Part shown: positions 17,977-26,700 of the stretch, piece after piece
How the letters are laid out: every line of letters starts with the position of its first letter
Numbering within the stretch: the first letter of the stretch is position 1
Virus record (IMG/VR): IMGVR_UViG_3300042868_011225
Span: 1 to 64,000 of that record
Length of the DNA: 64,000 nucleotides
Direction: 5' to 3' (one strand)
Source of the DNA: a virus
The notes under the pieces: model-generated
The model's input: the letters and a program-made list of their open reading frames with translations, nothing else
Told to the model about the DNA's origin: nothing
The model's database searches: none
Made by a program: the position numbers and the translations under genes

Positions 17977-18330
17977 ATGAGAAAAATAGATAGAAAATTA
18001 AATCTACAAAAAGTTAATGTGTTGACTGAACAAAGATACTTACAATTAAAAGGACTTATTAAAGAAAATTTTGAATCAGTTAGAATAGTGGATAAAAATG
18101 ATTTTGATAAATTTATTAAATCAAACCCAGCGTTAGGTACTATATATGATGAGGATACCAATAAATTTAAAATATATTTATATGCTGATTTAGTTGGTTA
18201 TTTTGACCCAAAATACGGTAGAATAGATTATCAGAAAGATAGTAGATTTGCTAAAGTTAGTGATGAATACACATGGGATAGAAATTTCAATGAAGATATG
18301 GACAAAGCTTACGGTCACGGACCATATTAA
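17977..18330 (+). CDS. Hypothetical protein (117 aa)
   Basis: The longest frame begins at 17932, but that ATG lies in the tube terminator and upstream of the promoter-like motif. ATG 17977 sits 14 nt after TATTTATA and gives a sensible N-terminus (M-R-K-I-D-R-K-L-N). The protein is 117 residues, basic at the start and acidic later. N-V-L-T-E-Q-R-Y-L-Q-L near residue 13 weakly recalls the T-E-x-Q-Y motif of the genes at 14002, 14753 and 20063. The C-terminus is rich in Asp and aromatic residues. Function is unknown; it has its own terminator. Confidence 0.7.
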   Translation: MRKIDRKLNLQKVNVLTEQRYLQLKGLIKENFESVRIVDKNDFDKFIKSNPALGTIYDEDTNKFKIYLYADLVGYFDPKYGRIDYQKDSRFAKVSDEYTWDRNFNEDMDKAYGHGPY

Positions 18331-18333
18331 AAT

Positions 18334-18366
18334 AAAAAAACCATTTAGAAATAGATGGTTTTTTTA
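18334..18366 (+). terminator. Rho-independent terminator
   Basis: AAAAAACCAT pairs with ATGGTTTTTT, followed by more T. It lies just after the stop at 18330. Confidence 0.8.
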
Positions 18367-18405
18367 TTTATAACAATACCATTTACAAAAAAACTTAAAT
18401 TACTA

Positions 18406-18413
18406 TATTTATT
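18406..18413 (+). promoter_or_regulatory. TATTTATT motif variant
   Basis: One mismatch from TATTTATA. It lies 41 nt before the ATG at 18455, downstream of a terminator. Weaker support than the exact copies. Confidence 0.3.
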
Positions 18414-18454
18414 TCTAAATAGTTATAATTAAATACAAAAATAAGTTTTAAAAA

Positions 18455-19741
18455 ATGAGTGAAAAAAAACCAAACGTAATCCCTACAAAGGACCAAATGG
18501 CTTCGTCTAATGCTGAAAGAGCTAAAAGAGAAGCTTTTGAAGCTGAAAAAACCCAAGCAGCCAACGAAATATACATGGGACCTACAAAATTACCAGATAC
18601 ACCTATCGGACATGCCGATGCTTTAGCTGCAATGCAAGAACGTACAGCTAAACAATTGGAACAAAGCAAATTATATGGTAACGTTGTTGAACCAGATTTA
18701 GCTGAAAGTACTACAAAAATCAATATGGAATCTTCTAGAAGACGTAGCGAAGAGCAAATTGAAATTCGTGATGCTCAACTACAAAAAAATATTGAGCAAA
18801 CCAAAAACTATCAAAAATTAGCTGAAGAAGCTACTAACAGAAGATATAAAACAAATTCTTACGAAGAAAACATGACAAACAATCAAACTTACGAACAAGG
18901 TTATACGCCTCGTCCAGTGCCATCTCAGCAACCTATTGTACAACCTACTCCAGTAGCACCTACATCTAACAGTGTTAATCCTTATCTTTTAGAGATAAGC
19001 CAACCTAATTATAATTCACCTTTTGATGTTATACCTTTGCCTTCACAAGGTAAAATGTATCGAAACAAAAAACAAAATATTAGAGTTAGTTATATGACCA
19101 CAGCTGATGAGAACATTCTTAGTAGTCCTAATTTATTACAAAGCGGTGAATTCTTAAACATTCTTATGAACAGAAAAATTCTAGAACCAGAATTAAGATA
19201 TAAAGACTTGCTAGTTGGTGATAGAAATGCTATTATGATTTGGTTGAGAGCAACAGGTTATGGTGAAATGTATCCAGTAACTCTTTTAGATGAAAATGGT
19301 GACCCATTTGATACTGAGATTAACTTAAATGAACTTAAAACTATTAATTTAGGTGCAGAACCAGATGAAGAAGGATTGTTTTCATACTATTTTAAATTAT
19401 CACAAGCAGATATTAAATTTAGATTTGTTACATGTGGTGATGTTGAAGAAATAGATAAATTGGTTGAATTTGAAAAAGAAAGTGGTGTATTGGTTGATAA
19501 TTCATCAACTTATTTATTAGAAAAAATGATTGTAGAAGTTAATGGTTCTAGAGATAAAAACAACATTAAAGATTTTGTTTCATCAATTAGAATTAAAGAC
19601 GGTAAAGATTTTAACAAATATGTCGAATCAATCGAAAGTGGAATTGATTTAAATATTACTGTTGGGACCCCTGGAGGTGGTTCCGTAGATACATTTCTTC
19701 CACTTAACCTCGGATTTTTTTGGCCTGACTTCCGAGTATAA
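18455..19741 (+). CDS. T4 gp26-like baseplate hub / tail assembly protein, probable frameshift donor
   Basis: A 428-residue protein. Residues 1-150 are a charged, helical, low-complexity region, and about 155-180 is a Pro/Gln-rich linker. The core from about 190 shows the signature of the T4 gp26 baseplate family: I-P-L-P-S-Q-G-K-M-Y, M-T-T-A-D-E-N-I-L, N-L-L-Q-S-G-E, D-L-L-V-G-D-R-N-A-I-M-I-W-L-R-A-T-G-Y-G. It lies between tube and tape measure, where tail assembly chaperones are usually encoded. The zero-frame product ends G-F-F-W-P-D-F-R-V after a run of seven T (19715-19721). Slipping +1 (or -2) there continues into the 19749 frame and gives about 513 residues. Confidence 0.8.
   Translation: MSEKKPNVIPTKDQMASSNAERAKREAFEAEKTQAANEIYMGPTKLPDTPIGHADALAAMQERTAKQLEQSKLYGNVVEPDLAESTTKINMESSRRRSEEQIEIRDAQLQKNIEQTKNYQKLAEEATNRRYKTNSYEENMTNNQTYEQGYTPRPVPSQQPIVQPTPVAPTSNSVNPYLLEISQPNYNSPFDVIPLPSQGKMYRNKKQNIRVSYMTTADENILSSPNLLQSGEFLNILMNRKILEPELRYKDLLVGDRNAIMIWLRATGYGEMYPVTLLDENGDPFDTEINLNELKTINLGAEPDEEGLFSYYFKLSQADIKFRFVTCGDVEEIDKLVEFEKESGVLVDNSSTYLLEKMIVEVNGSRDKNNIKDFVSSIRIKDGKDFNKYVESIESGIDLNITVGTPGGGSVDTFLPLNLGFFWPDFRV
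19715..19721 (+). other. Candidate +1/-2 frameshift site (T7 run)
   Basis: Seven T follow GGA near the 3' end of the gp26-like gene. Reading GGA TTT TTT then GGC moves into the downstream frame, which is open from 19689 to 19997. Ribosomal slippage, polymerase slippage or a homopolymer sequencing error would all look the same here. Confidence 0.55.
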
Positions 19742-19748
19742 AGCACCC

Positions 19749-19997
19749 TTGTTGGAGGAAATATATATTTGTACCCAACACATGGATGGTTTTACTTATT
19801 CAGATGTTTTAGCGTTGCCTGTTTATGAAAGAAGATTTTTCTTAAGTCTTAAAGCTAGGGACGTTAGTAAACAAAAAGAACACCAAGAAGAACAAACAAA
19901 AACATTAAAATCAAATTCTAAAGGCAATCGCAGTTCAACCGTAAGTGGTGATGCTTTAAAGAATAGAATGAAAAATGGGGATATTCCATTAAATTAA
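19749..19997 (+). CDS. Frameshift extension of the gp26-like protein (or separate small protein)
   Basis: The frame has no ATG until 19782; 19749 is a TTG. However, it is open back to 19689, across the T7 run inside the upstream gene. Joined there, the protein reads G-F-F-G-L-T-S-E-Y-K-A-P-L-L-E-E-I-Y, then G-F-T-Y-S-D-V-L and L-P-V-Y-E-R-R-F-F-L, which looks like coherent protein before 19749 as well. It ends in a charged, disordered Lys/Gln/Ser-rich tail. The layout matches programmed-frameshift tail assembly chaperone pairs just upstream of a tape measure gene. If independent, it would be an 82-residue protein starting at TTG; a T4 gp51-like hub assembly role is another possibility. Confidence 0.7.
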   Translation: MLEEIYICTQHMDGFTYSDVLALPVYERRFFLSLKARDVSKQKEHQEEQTKTLKSNSKGNRSSTVSGDALKNRMKNGDIPLN

Positions 19998-19998
19998 T

Positions 19999-20030
19999 AA
20001 ATACCTGCGTTAATTGCAGGTATTTTTATT
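19999..20030 (+). terminator. Rho-independent terminator
   Basis: AAATACCTGC pairs perfectly with GCAGGTATTT (10 bp, 7-nt loop), followed by T-rich sequence. It starts at the stop of the frameshift extension. Confidence 0.9.
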
Positions 20031-20038
20031 TTATATGA

Positions 20039-20046
20039 TATTTATA
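20039..20046 (+). promoter_or_regulatory. TATTTATA motif, putative phage promoter
   Basis: It ends 16 nt before the ATG at 20063 and directly follows a terminator. Confidence 0.5.
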
Positions 20047-20062
20047 AACAAACTACTTTGAT

Positions 20063-21076
20063 ATGAAGAAAAAAATAATAATTACAGAAGCTCAATATAA
20101 TAAATTACAAGAATTCTTGTTTGAAACTACTGATGTTAACCACACATTAGATTTTGTTAAGGTTGGTGACGTTTTAAAATTTAAAACAGCTACTGGTAGT
20201 GATTATACTATTAATATAAAACATGTTGACCATAATAGCAATGAAATCTTAGGAGATAATCATGGTAATAAAATACGTTTTAGTTTTGATTCATATGATG
20301 AACAAAATAAAAAACTTAATTATAATCAATTAGACACCAACACACAAAAATATGTACCTAAAACAGCTGATGTTCATGAATTAGACATTGAAAGAGGTGG
20401 AAAAGTTCTTCCAATACCTGATATTGGTGGTAATAAACAACCAGAACAAGAACCAACACCTACTGCTGAACCAGATGATGTATCTAAACCAGTTGAATTA
20501 GACCCAACCACCCCTGAAAAACCAGAAGAAGAAAAAGATTATGATGAAATGATTGATAATATTGAAGCTGAGTATGCAAGTGATGATATATTTAGAAAAG
20601 CATTATACAAACAGCCTAGCTTTTTAGAAAGACTTAAAGGTGAAATTAGTGGTACAAAACCAAAAGGTAGTGGTATAATAATAGCAAATCAATTAGTTAA
20701 TTCTTATAGAGATAGAGGTAGTAATGATTTTTTAAAAGCAGATTTTCGTAAAGACTATAAAGCTCTTTTTAAAAGTTTAGAAAGATACGAATTAGAATAT
20801 GAAGTCGATGGTAAAATTGATTATATAATTTTTAATGGTGAAAGAGAAGCTAAAGTTGGTAATACCAACGATAAAAACCAAAGAAAATTAACGGATATTA
20901 ATAAAAATTTTGAAATTTTAGTTACAAAAAACATTAGTACTGAAAAAATACCTAATTATTTCCTTTGTTACGTATCAACATATTCAATAGAAAAAGGAAA
21001 TAAAATTAAAAATAAAGCAATACCTGTTAAATTACAATTTTTAGATTCAACAGGTTTTAAAGTTAAAAATAAATAA
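20063..21076 (+). CDS. Hypothetical protein with K-I-I-T-E-x-Q N-terminal motif (337 aa)
   Basis: It begins K-K-K-I-I-I-T-E-A-Q-Y, as in the genes at 14002 and 14753. Residues about 30-95 look beta-rich (D-V-L-K-F-K-T-A, D-H-N-S-N-E-I-L-G-D). A Pro/Glu/Thr-rich linker covers about 125-160. The C-terminal 170 residues form a mixed domain (A-D-F-R-K-D-Y-K-A-L-F-K-S-L, then I-D-Y-I-I-F-N-G-E). No catalytic motif is recognised. It ends 2 nt before the tape measure gene and is probably co-transcribed with it, suggesting a tail-assembly or virion role. Confidence 0.7.
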   Translation: MKKKIIITEAQYNKLQEFLFETTDVNHTLDFVKVGDVLKFKTATGSDYTINIKHVDHNSNEILGDNHGNKIRFSFDSYDEQNKKLNYNQLDTNTQKYVPKTADVHELDIERGGKVLPIPDIGGNKQPEQEPTPTAEPDDVSKPVELDPTTPEKPEEEKDYDEMIDNIEAEYASDDIFRKALYKQPSFLERLKGEISGTKPKGSGIIIANQLVNSYRDRGSNDFLKADFRKDYKALFKSLERYELEYEVDGKIDYIIFNGEREAKVGNTNDKNQRKLTDINKNFEILVTKNISTEKIPNYFLCYVSTYSIEKGNKIKNKAIPVKLQFLDSTGFKVKNK

Positions 21077-21078
21077 TC

Positions 21079-23463
21079 ATGTCAAGTTTAAGTGATTTAA
21101 AAGAAGAAGCTAAATTAAGGGCTGAAATATCAGCCTCTTTAGATGGTTATTTATCAGGTGTTGAAAAATTAAAAACTCTTCAAAAAACAATAAAAGATAC
21201 TGATAAGTATATTCTAGAGTTAGAAAACCAAAAAATTGGTGCTAATGCCGCACAAATCGCACAATTAGACACACAAATTAATTATCTTAAAGACCAAACC
21301 GTTGAATACGAAAGACAAGTAAAAATGTTGAAATTAGCCGTTAAAGAAGCTAATAAGTATCAAATGGCGTTAATTGCAACAGGTAAAGCTGGTATTAATG
21401 GTTTAGCAAAGTTACCTGGTTTAGTACAACAAAATTGGGGTAAACTAAAAGGTTTTGGTTTATTTGAAATGGAGAAAGCTGTTAAAAAATCAGCTCTTCA
21501 AATGGGTCTTTTGGGTAAAGAAGGTGAAGCTTATTCTTTATCTATTAGAAATACAGCCGCTAGTACAAATGAAATTGGTGTTGGTATTGAGGCTTTGGCT
21601 CAAATGCAAGGTCAATATGCCGAGGATTTAGGTAGAACAGTTATGCTTGGTGACAAAGGTCTTAAAGCTATGGCAGCAATGTCTATGGCCACTGGTTTAG
21701 GAGCTGAAGGTGCTGGTGAATTAGCTGCTAACATGGAAGAAGTTGGTTTTTCAGCAGAACGTACTGGTGATTATATTGGACAAACTATGAATGATGCACA
21801 TTCAATGGGTATTAACGCTTCTAAGGTTGTTAAAAATATTTCTGGTGGTATAAAAATGCTTAATAAATATCGTTTTAAAGACGGTATTAAAGGGTTGGCT
21901 AAAATGGCCGAATTATCAGCTAAATTAGGTATTAAAATGGATTTTGCTGCTCAAATGAGTGATAAACTTTTTGATATTGAAGGTGCTGTTGATATGTCAG
22001 CTCAATTACAAGTTATGGGTGGTGCTTGGGCAAAGATGGCTGACCCTTTTCATTTAATGTACATGGCTCGTGAAGACATGGTTGGTTTAACAAAAGAAAT
22101 TGCAGAAGCATCTCAAGCTTCTATGCATTTTGCTAAAGACGGTAGTATTGAAATGTCTAGTTTGGAAATGTCTAGACTTAAAATAATTGCACAACAAACA
22201 GGTCTTGAATACGATGATTTAGTAAAATCAGGTAAGGAATTGTTTAAAATGAATAAGGTTAAAAGTCAAATTGCTTTTGGTGTTCCAGAAGATATGAAAG
22301 AATTTATCGCAAACACAGCACAATTAGATAAAAATGGTAAAGCAACTATTGAAATTAATGGTAGTCCTAAATTAGTTAGTCAAATAACCGAAGGTGACCG
22401 AGATTTTATAAAAAGACAAGTTAGCGAGAAAAAATCAATGGAAGAAAGAGCAAAAGCTGCTCAAAATTTTGATGACCAAATTGTAAATCTTATAAATCAA
22501 GTTAAAACATATATGTTACCAATTATTGATGGTATTAATCAAACTCTTGGCCCTATTGTTACTGACTTTATGAAGGACCCAAATTGGAAGGCTGATTTAA
22601 TGTCTTTAGGTAAAGATATTGGTGAATTTATAAAAGGATTAAAACCTATTTTTACAACTATTGGTAATTTAATATTGGCTCTTGGCCCTAAAGGAACACT
22701 TGCTGTTTTATTTGGTGGTAAATTCTTATTAGATGCAGGAAAATGGCTTTTAAATGGTGTTGCTTTAGGAAAAGGATTTTTAGCAACAACCAGTGGTGCT
22801 CAAGCAGCAACTGGTTTAGCTGGTAAATTAGGTGGTGGTGTAAAAGGAGCGGTAGGTGCTGCTGGTATTTATGGTGCTGCTGGATATGGTGTTGGAATGC
22901 TTACAGAGTATGGTTCACAAAAAGCTAAAGATGCTGGAAATGAAGATTTAGGTAAAGGTATTGGTGTTTTAGGAAAATCAGCTGAATATGCACTATATGG
23001 TGCCGCAATTGGTAGTTTAGTACCAGTGTTAGGAACTACTATTGGAGCAATAGCTGGTGGGATAATTGGTGCTGGTAAAGGGTTATATGACCAATATAGC
23101 ACACCGCCAGTACAAGGACAACCGATACAAGATGGTTTCTTTCCTAAACCTAAAAATCCTATGTATTCTAAAGGTAGACAAATTGTCCAAGGCAACGTTG
23201 CGACACCAATAACTAATAAAGATATGTTTGTTGGTCAACCTGGTGGTGCAATTGCTCAAGCTAATAAAGCAAATCAAAATGCTAACATACCAGCAACTAT
23301 AAATCATACATTTGAACCTCTTGAAATAAAAGGTAATTTAATGGTAACAACACCAGGTAATCCTGGTCAAGCTGTTAATTTATTAAAAGATGCACATTTT
23401 ATAAGACAAATTACAAGTTTAATACATAGTGAAACTAAAAGAATGATGAATCAAAAAACATAA
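21079..23463 (+). CDS. Tail tape measure-like protein (794 aa)
   Basis: A long helical protein. Residues 1-100 are coiled coil (E-K-L-K-T-L-Q-K-T-I-K-D-T-D, Y-L-K-D-Q-T-V-E-Y-E-R-Q-V). A long Ala/Gly/Met-rich helical body follows (M-A-A-M-S-M-A-T-G-L-G-A-E-G-A-G-E-L). Residues about 520-570 and 590-675 are Gly/Ala-rich hydrophobic segments (L-G-T-T-I-G-A-I-A-G-G-I-I-G-A-G), as expected of a protein that lines the tube and enters the host membrane. Tape measure length sets tail length; at roughly 1.5 A per residue this body would suit a tail near 100 nm, a rough inference. It lies after the tube and frameshift genes and before the hub genes, the standard order. Confidence 0.85.
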   Translation: MSSLSDLKEEAKLRAEISASLDGYLSGVEKLKTLQKTIKDTDKYILELENQKIGANAAQIAQLDTQINYLKDQTVEYERQVKMLKLAVKEANKYQMALIATGKAGINGLAKLPGLVQQNWGKLKGFGLFEMEKAVKKSALQMGLLGKEGEAYSLSIRNTAASTNEIGVGIEALAQMQGQYAEDLGRTVMLGDKGLKAMAAMSMATGLGAEGAGELAANMEEVGFSAERTGDYIGQTMNDAHSMGINASKVVKNISGGIKMLNKYRFKDGIKGLAKMAELSAKLGIKMDFAAQMSDKLFDIEGAVDMSAQLQVMGGAWAKMADPFHLMYMAREDMVGLTKEIAEASQASMHFAKDGSIEMSSLEMSRLKIIAQQTGLEYDDLVKSGKELFKMNKVKSQIAFGVPEDMKEFIANTAQLDKNGKATIEINGSPKLVSQITEGDRDFIKRQVSEKKSMEERAKAAQNFDDQIVNLINQVKTYMLPIIDGINQTLGPIVTDFMKDPNWKADLMSLGKDIGEFIKGLKPIFTTIGNLILALGPKGTLAVLFGGKFLLDAGKWLLNGVALGKGFLATTSGAQAATGLAGKLGGGVKGAVGAAGIYGAAGYGVGMLTEYGSQKAKDAGNEDLGKGIGVLGKSAEYALYGAAIGSLVPVLGTTIGAIAGGIIGAGKGLYDQYSTPPVQGQPIQDGFFPKPKNPMYSKGRQIVQGNVATPITNKDMFVGQPGGAIAQANKANQNANIPATINHTFEPLEIKGNLMVTTPGNPGQAVNLLKDAHFIRQITSLIHSETKRMMNQKT

Positions 23464-23527
23464 TTTGTTGATATTTAAACATTTATAAATTATTTTAAAA
23501 ATAAATAAAAAATATACTTCATATTAC

Positions 23528-23558
23528 TTGATTAATTGAATTAAATTACGTAAATTTG
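23528..23558 (+). promoter_or_regulatory. Bacteroidota-type promoter in the 23464-23748 gap
   Basis: TTG (23528-23530), exactly 20 nt, TAAATTTG (23551-23558). No ORF follows before the terminator at 23637-23672. Confidence 0.6.
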
Positions 23559-23590
23559 CTATTATATAATAAATAATAATTAAAAAATAA

Positions 23591-23614
23591 TATATATATA
23601 TATATATATATATA
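23591..23614. repeat. (TA)12 microsatellite
   Basis: Twelve uninterrupted TA dinucleotides within an AT-only stretch. Such runs vary by slippage and melt easily. No further origin-like elements are seen nearby. Confidence 0.9.
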
Positions 23615-23636
23615 AATAATATTATTAATAAAACTA

Positions 23637-23672
23637 AAATAGAGTACTAATTGTGCTCTATTTTTTATTTTA
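23637..23672 (+). terminator. Rho-independent terminator in the 23464-23748 gap
   Basis: AAATAGAGTAC pairs with GTGCTCTATTT (11 bp, one G-T pair, TAATT loop), followed by a T-run. Confidence 0.85.
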
Positions 23673-23726
23673 TATAAATTCATTTTCAATTAGTTATTTA
23701 TTTTCATTAATTTTTGTGTATTATAA

Positions 23727-23734
23727 TATTTATA
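23727..23734 (+). promoter_or_regulatory. TATTTATA motif, putative phage promoter
   Basis: It ends 14 nt before the ATG at 23749, downstream of a terminator, at the head of the hub gene cluster. Confidence 0.5.
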
Positions 23735-23748
23735 TATAAACAAAAGTT

Positions 23749-26700
23749 ATGCCTCTATTTTATAATACTAATAGTCCAACACCAACGACTTCAAATTCAA
23801 TCAACAATGTTTCAATAAGCATTAGAGATTTTTTGTTGAGTAAAAACATATCTTCAACGTATCCTTCGATATCAACAGCTGTTAACGGAAGTCCAAGAGT
23901 TGGTCAACCAGTGTTAGACACAGAATCAAATCATTTAAATTTTTATCCACATCAACAACTAGATTTAAACACAACTGGTTTAGACATCTTAGGAAGCGTT
24001 TTAAACGGCCAAGGTGTAGGAATTGGTGCTGGTGGAACCACAGTACCTAATTTTGACGTTAGAAGCTCTCTAGCAGGTCGTGTGTTGGGTGCTACTGGTT
24101 TATTAAATGATACCAAGATAGGAACTATAGGTGCACAACAATTAGCATTGGCTTTGGCTAATAATGCTTCATTTAACGTACAACAACAATTATTAGGAGC
24201 GTTAAATGTTCAAGATAATGTGTTGGCATTGATTGGTGGTAAACCACTACCAGGTTTCAGACCAAGCTATCAAATTACAGTACCTTCTGGTACTGTTGGT
24301 AGAATTGCTGATTTTGCTGGTAAAATGTTAGGGTTTACAATCCCAAGAAGTTATTTAGGTTCAGAAGGTTCTATATTTCAAGATGAAAACGGTGATGCTG
24401 AAAATATTAAAAGAGCTAACAGTATGATTGAAAATACTGGTAAAGGTCAAGTATTGGCTTTGCTGGCAAATGCTAAAGCTAATTTAGCTGTAAATTCAAC
24501 ATTAACACCTTTTAGAAGCGGATACGCACCAGGATTTACTAATAATAAAGGTGTGCTTCAACTTAGTGATGCTAAATTATACGCATTTTCAAATGATAAT
24601 AAAAACTTTGAAAATATTCTTGCAATATCTGATGGTGCAATACCAGACTTATCATATTTAAAAGAAGAAAAAATAAAATCTGCAGGGTTTTTAGGTCCAG
24701 AAGAACTTGGTGTTTCACCAAACCCTAAAGGTGGGTTTGATGGATATGATAACAGAGTTGTTAGTTCAATACCATTTAGTTGGACTACTAGTAGTGGTGG
24801 TATGGTTAATAGCGTTGAATACCCTGATGAAATTGTAGGTGATAAAAAATCTTTATTATCTAAAACACAAAAACTATTTAATAGTGTGGGTATGAAAAAT
24901 ATTGTTTCTGTTAAAGGTGACATGAATAAAAAATCAACACAAATTAGTCAAGCTAATGGAAAAGGGTTTTCAAAAGGTAATGCTGTTTTAAAACGTGAAT
25001 TATTTACTAATGGTATATATAACGGTGCTGAAAATCTTACTGCTGACGAAACATATTGTAGAAGTTGGACAACATTAAATAGATATGATAGAGTTAGTCG
25101 ATTAGTAAGAAGTGGTGCTGATAGCATTACAGATGGTATTGATGAAACTGAAGTAGCAAATAAAAATATTAATGGGTTATATGATAAAAATCAAGTACCT
25201 TATAGAGACACACCAGGTCAAAGTGTTGGTTCAGTATTAGATGCATATGGATTTCCTAAAATAACACCATACACAAAAGATAAAGAAACAGATTTAAAAC
25301 AATATATGTTTTCAATTGAAAACTTAGCATGGGCTAGTTCAGATATTAAAGCTGTATTACCTTCTTTTGAAATTGGTGATGGTGATTTAATAAATAATAA
25401 AAAGGGTAGAATTATGTGGTTTCCACCATATGATATAAACTTTAGTGAAGGTAATAACGTAAGTTGGGAATCTACTAATTTTATTGGTAGAGGTGAACCA
25501 GTTTATACATATAATAATACAGAAAGAAGTGGTAATTTATCATTTAAAATTCTTGTCGACCACCCTAGTTATGCAAATTCATTTAGAGGTGATAAAGGAC
25601 CAGATGACCATTATGTAAATTCATTTTGGGCTGGTTGTATCCCTCCAGAATTTAAAAATAGATTAACTGAAAGTGAAAAAAGTTGGGAAGAAACTTTAAC
25701 TCACACTATCCCAGTGAAAACAACAATTGAAACCGAACCTGCACCAAATGTTAAATTAACTGTTTATTTTCCAAATGACCAAGCAGCTGTACCTCCATAT
25801 GATTATGAAAGTGGTATGAGTGGAACATCATCAACTGATTATATTGATTATTCTGTAAATAGTGATGGTCGTGGGTATGGTATTGATTTATACCCAGCTG
25901 AATACACTGAAGGTATACATAAACGAACTGGTTGGTTTGATAACACAAATTATGGACTTAATGGTACTAGTATTTATCAACCAAAAATAATATTTAATGG
26001 TAACGAATATGAGGGTTGGAATGATAGAGCTGGTTTATTAATTGACATTAACACATATTTAACTGAAAAATGCCCACATTGTATGGTAGATGTTACAGGT
26101 TATGCAAGTCAACAAGGTGTTACACCTTCAAACGATAAATTAGTTAAAGATAGAGCACTTAATATAATTGAAGAATTAAAAGTTTGGTTATTTCCTGACA
26201 TGCCAAAACCTGAAAAAGATAAACGATTTAAGTTTATCCAAGGTAAAATAGAAACAGGAAATAGTGCATGTAAACCTAAAGATGTTTATGCTATTGATAA
26301 AAAACCATGTAAATTAGACAGACGAGCTGAAATAACTTTTAGATTTGAACAAGAATTAGTAGCTGAAAAATTTAAAAAACCAGATATTATTGTTGAAGAT
26401 GGAACAAGAAAATATAACAAAAAAATAACTGATAGATTCTATAATGAAACATTATATTTTGACCAATTAACTGATGTTGACCCTTTGGTGTTTGATTCGT
26501 TTAGACAAAAAATAAAATATTTTCACCCAGCTTTCCATTCAACTACACCTGAAGGTCTTAATGCAAGGCTTACATTTTTATTACAATGTACTAGACAAGG
26601 ACCAACTTTGGAAGCACAAGGTGCTAATAATCTAGCGTTTGGTAGACCACCTGTATGTATTTTAAGAATTGGGGATTTTTATAACACAAAAATTGTTATG

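Larger units (their letters stand above)
23565..23672 (+). ncRNA. Candidate small RNA (promoter to terminator, no ORF)
   Basis: About 110 nt between a Bacteroidota-type promoter and a strong terminator hairpin. The stretch is almost pure A/T, includes twelve TA dinucleotides that could form a long weak stem, and has no ATG on the plus strand. A short non-coding transcript is the simplest reading. The promoter could also be a relic, or the hairpin may only end read-through from the tape measure gene. Confidence 0.35.

Noticed and set aside
23591-23614. (TA)12 tract as a replication origin
   Set aside because: AT-rich DNA alone is not evidence; no iterons, initiator gene or skew change was seen nearby.
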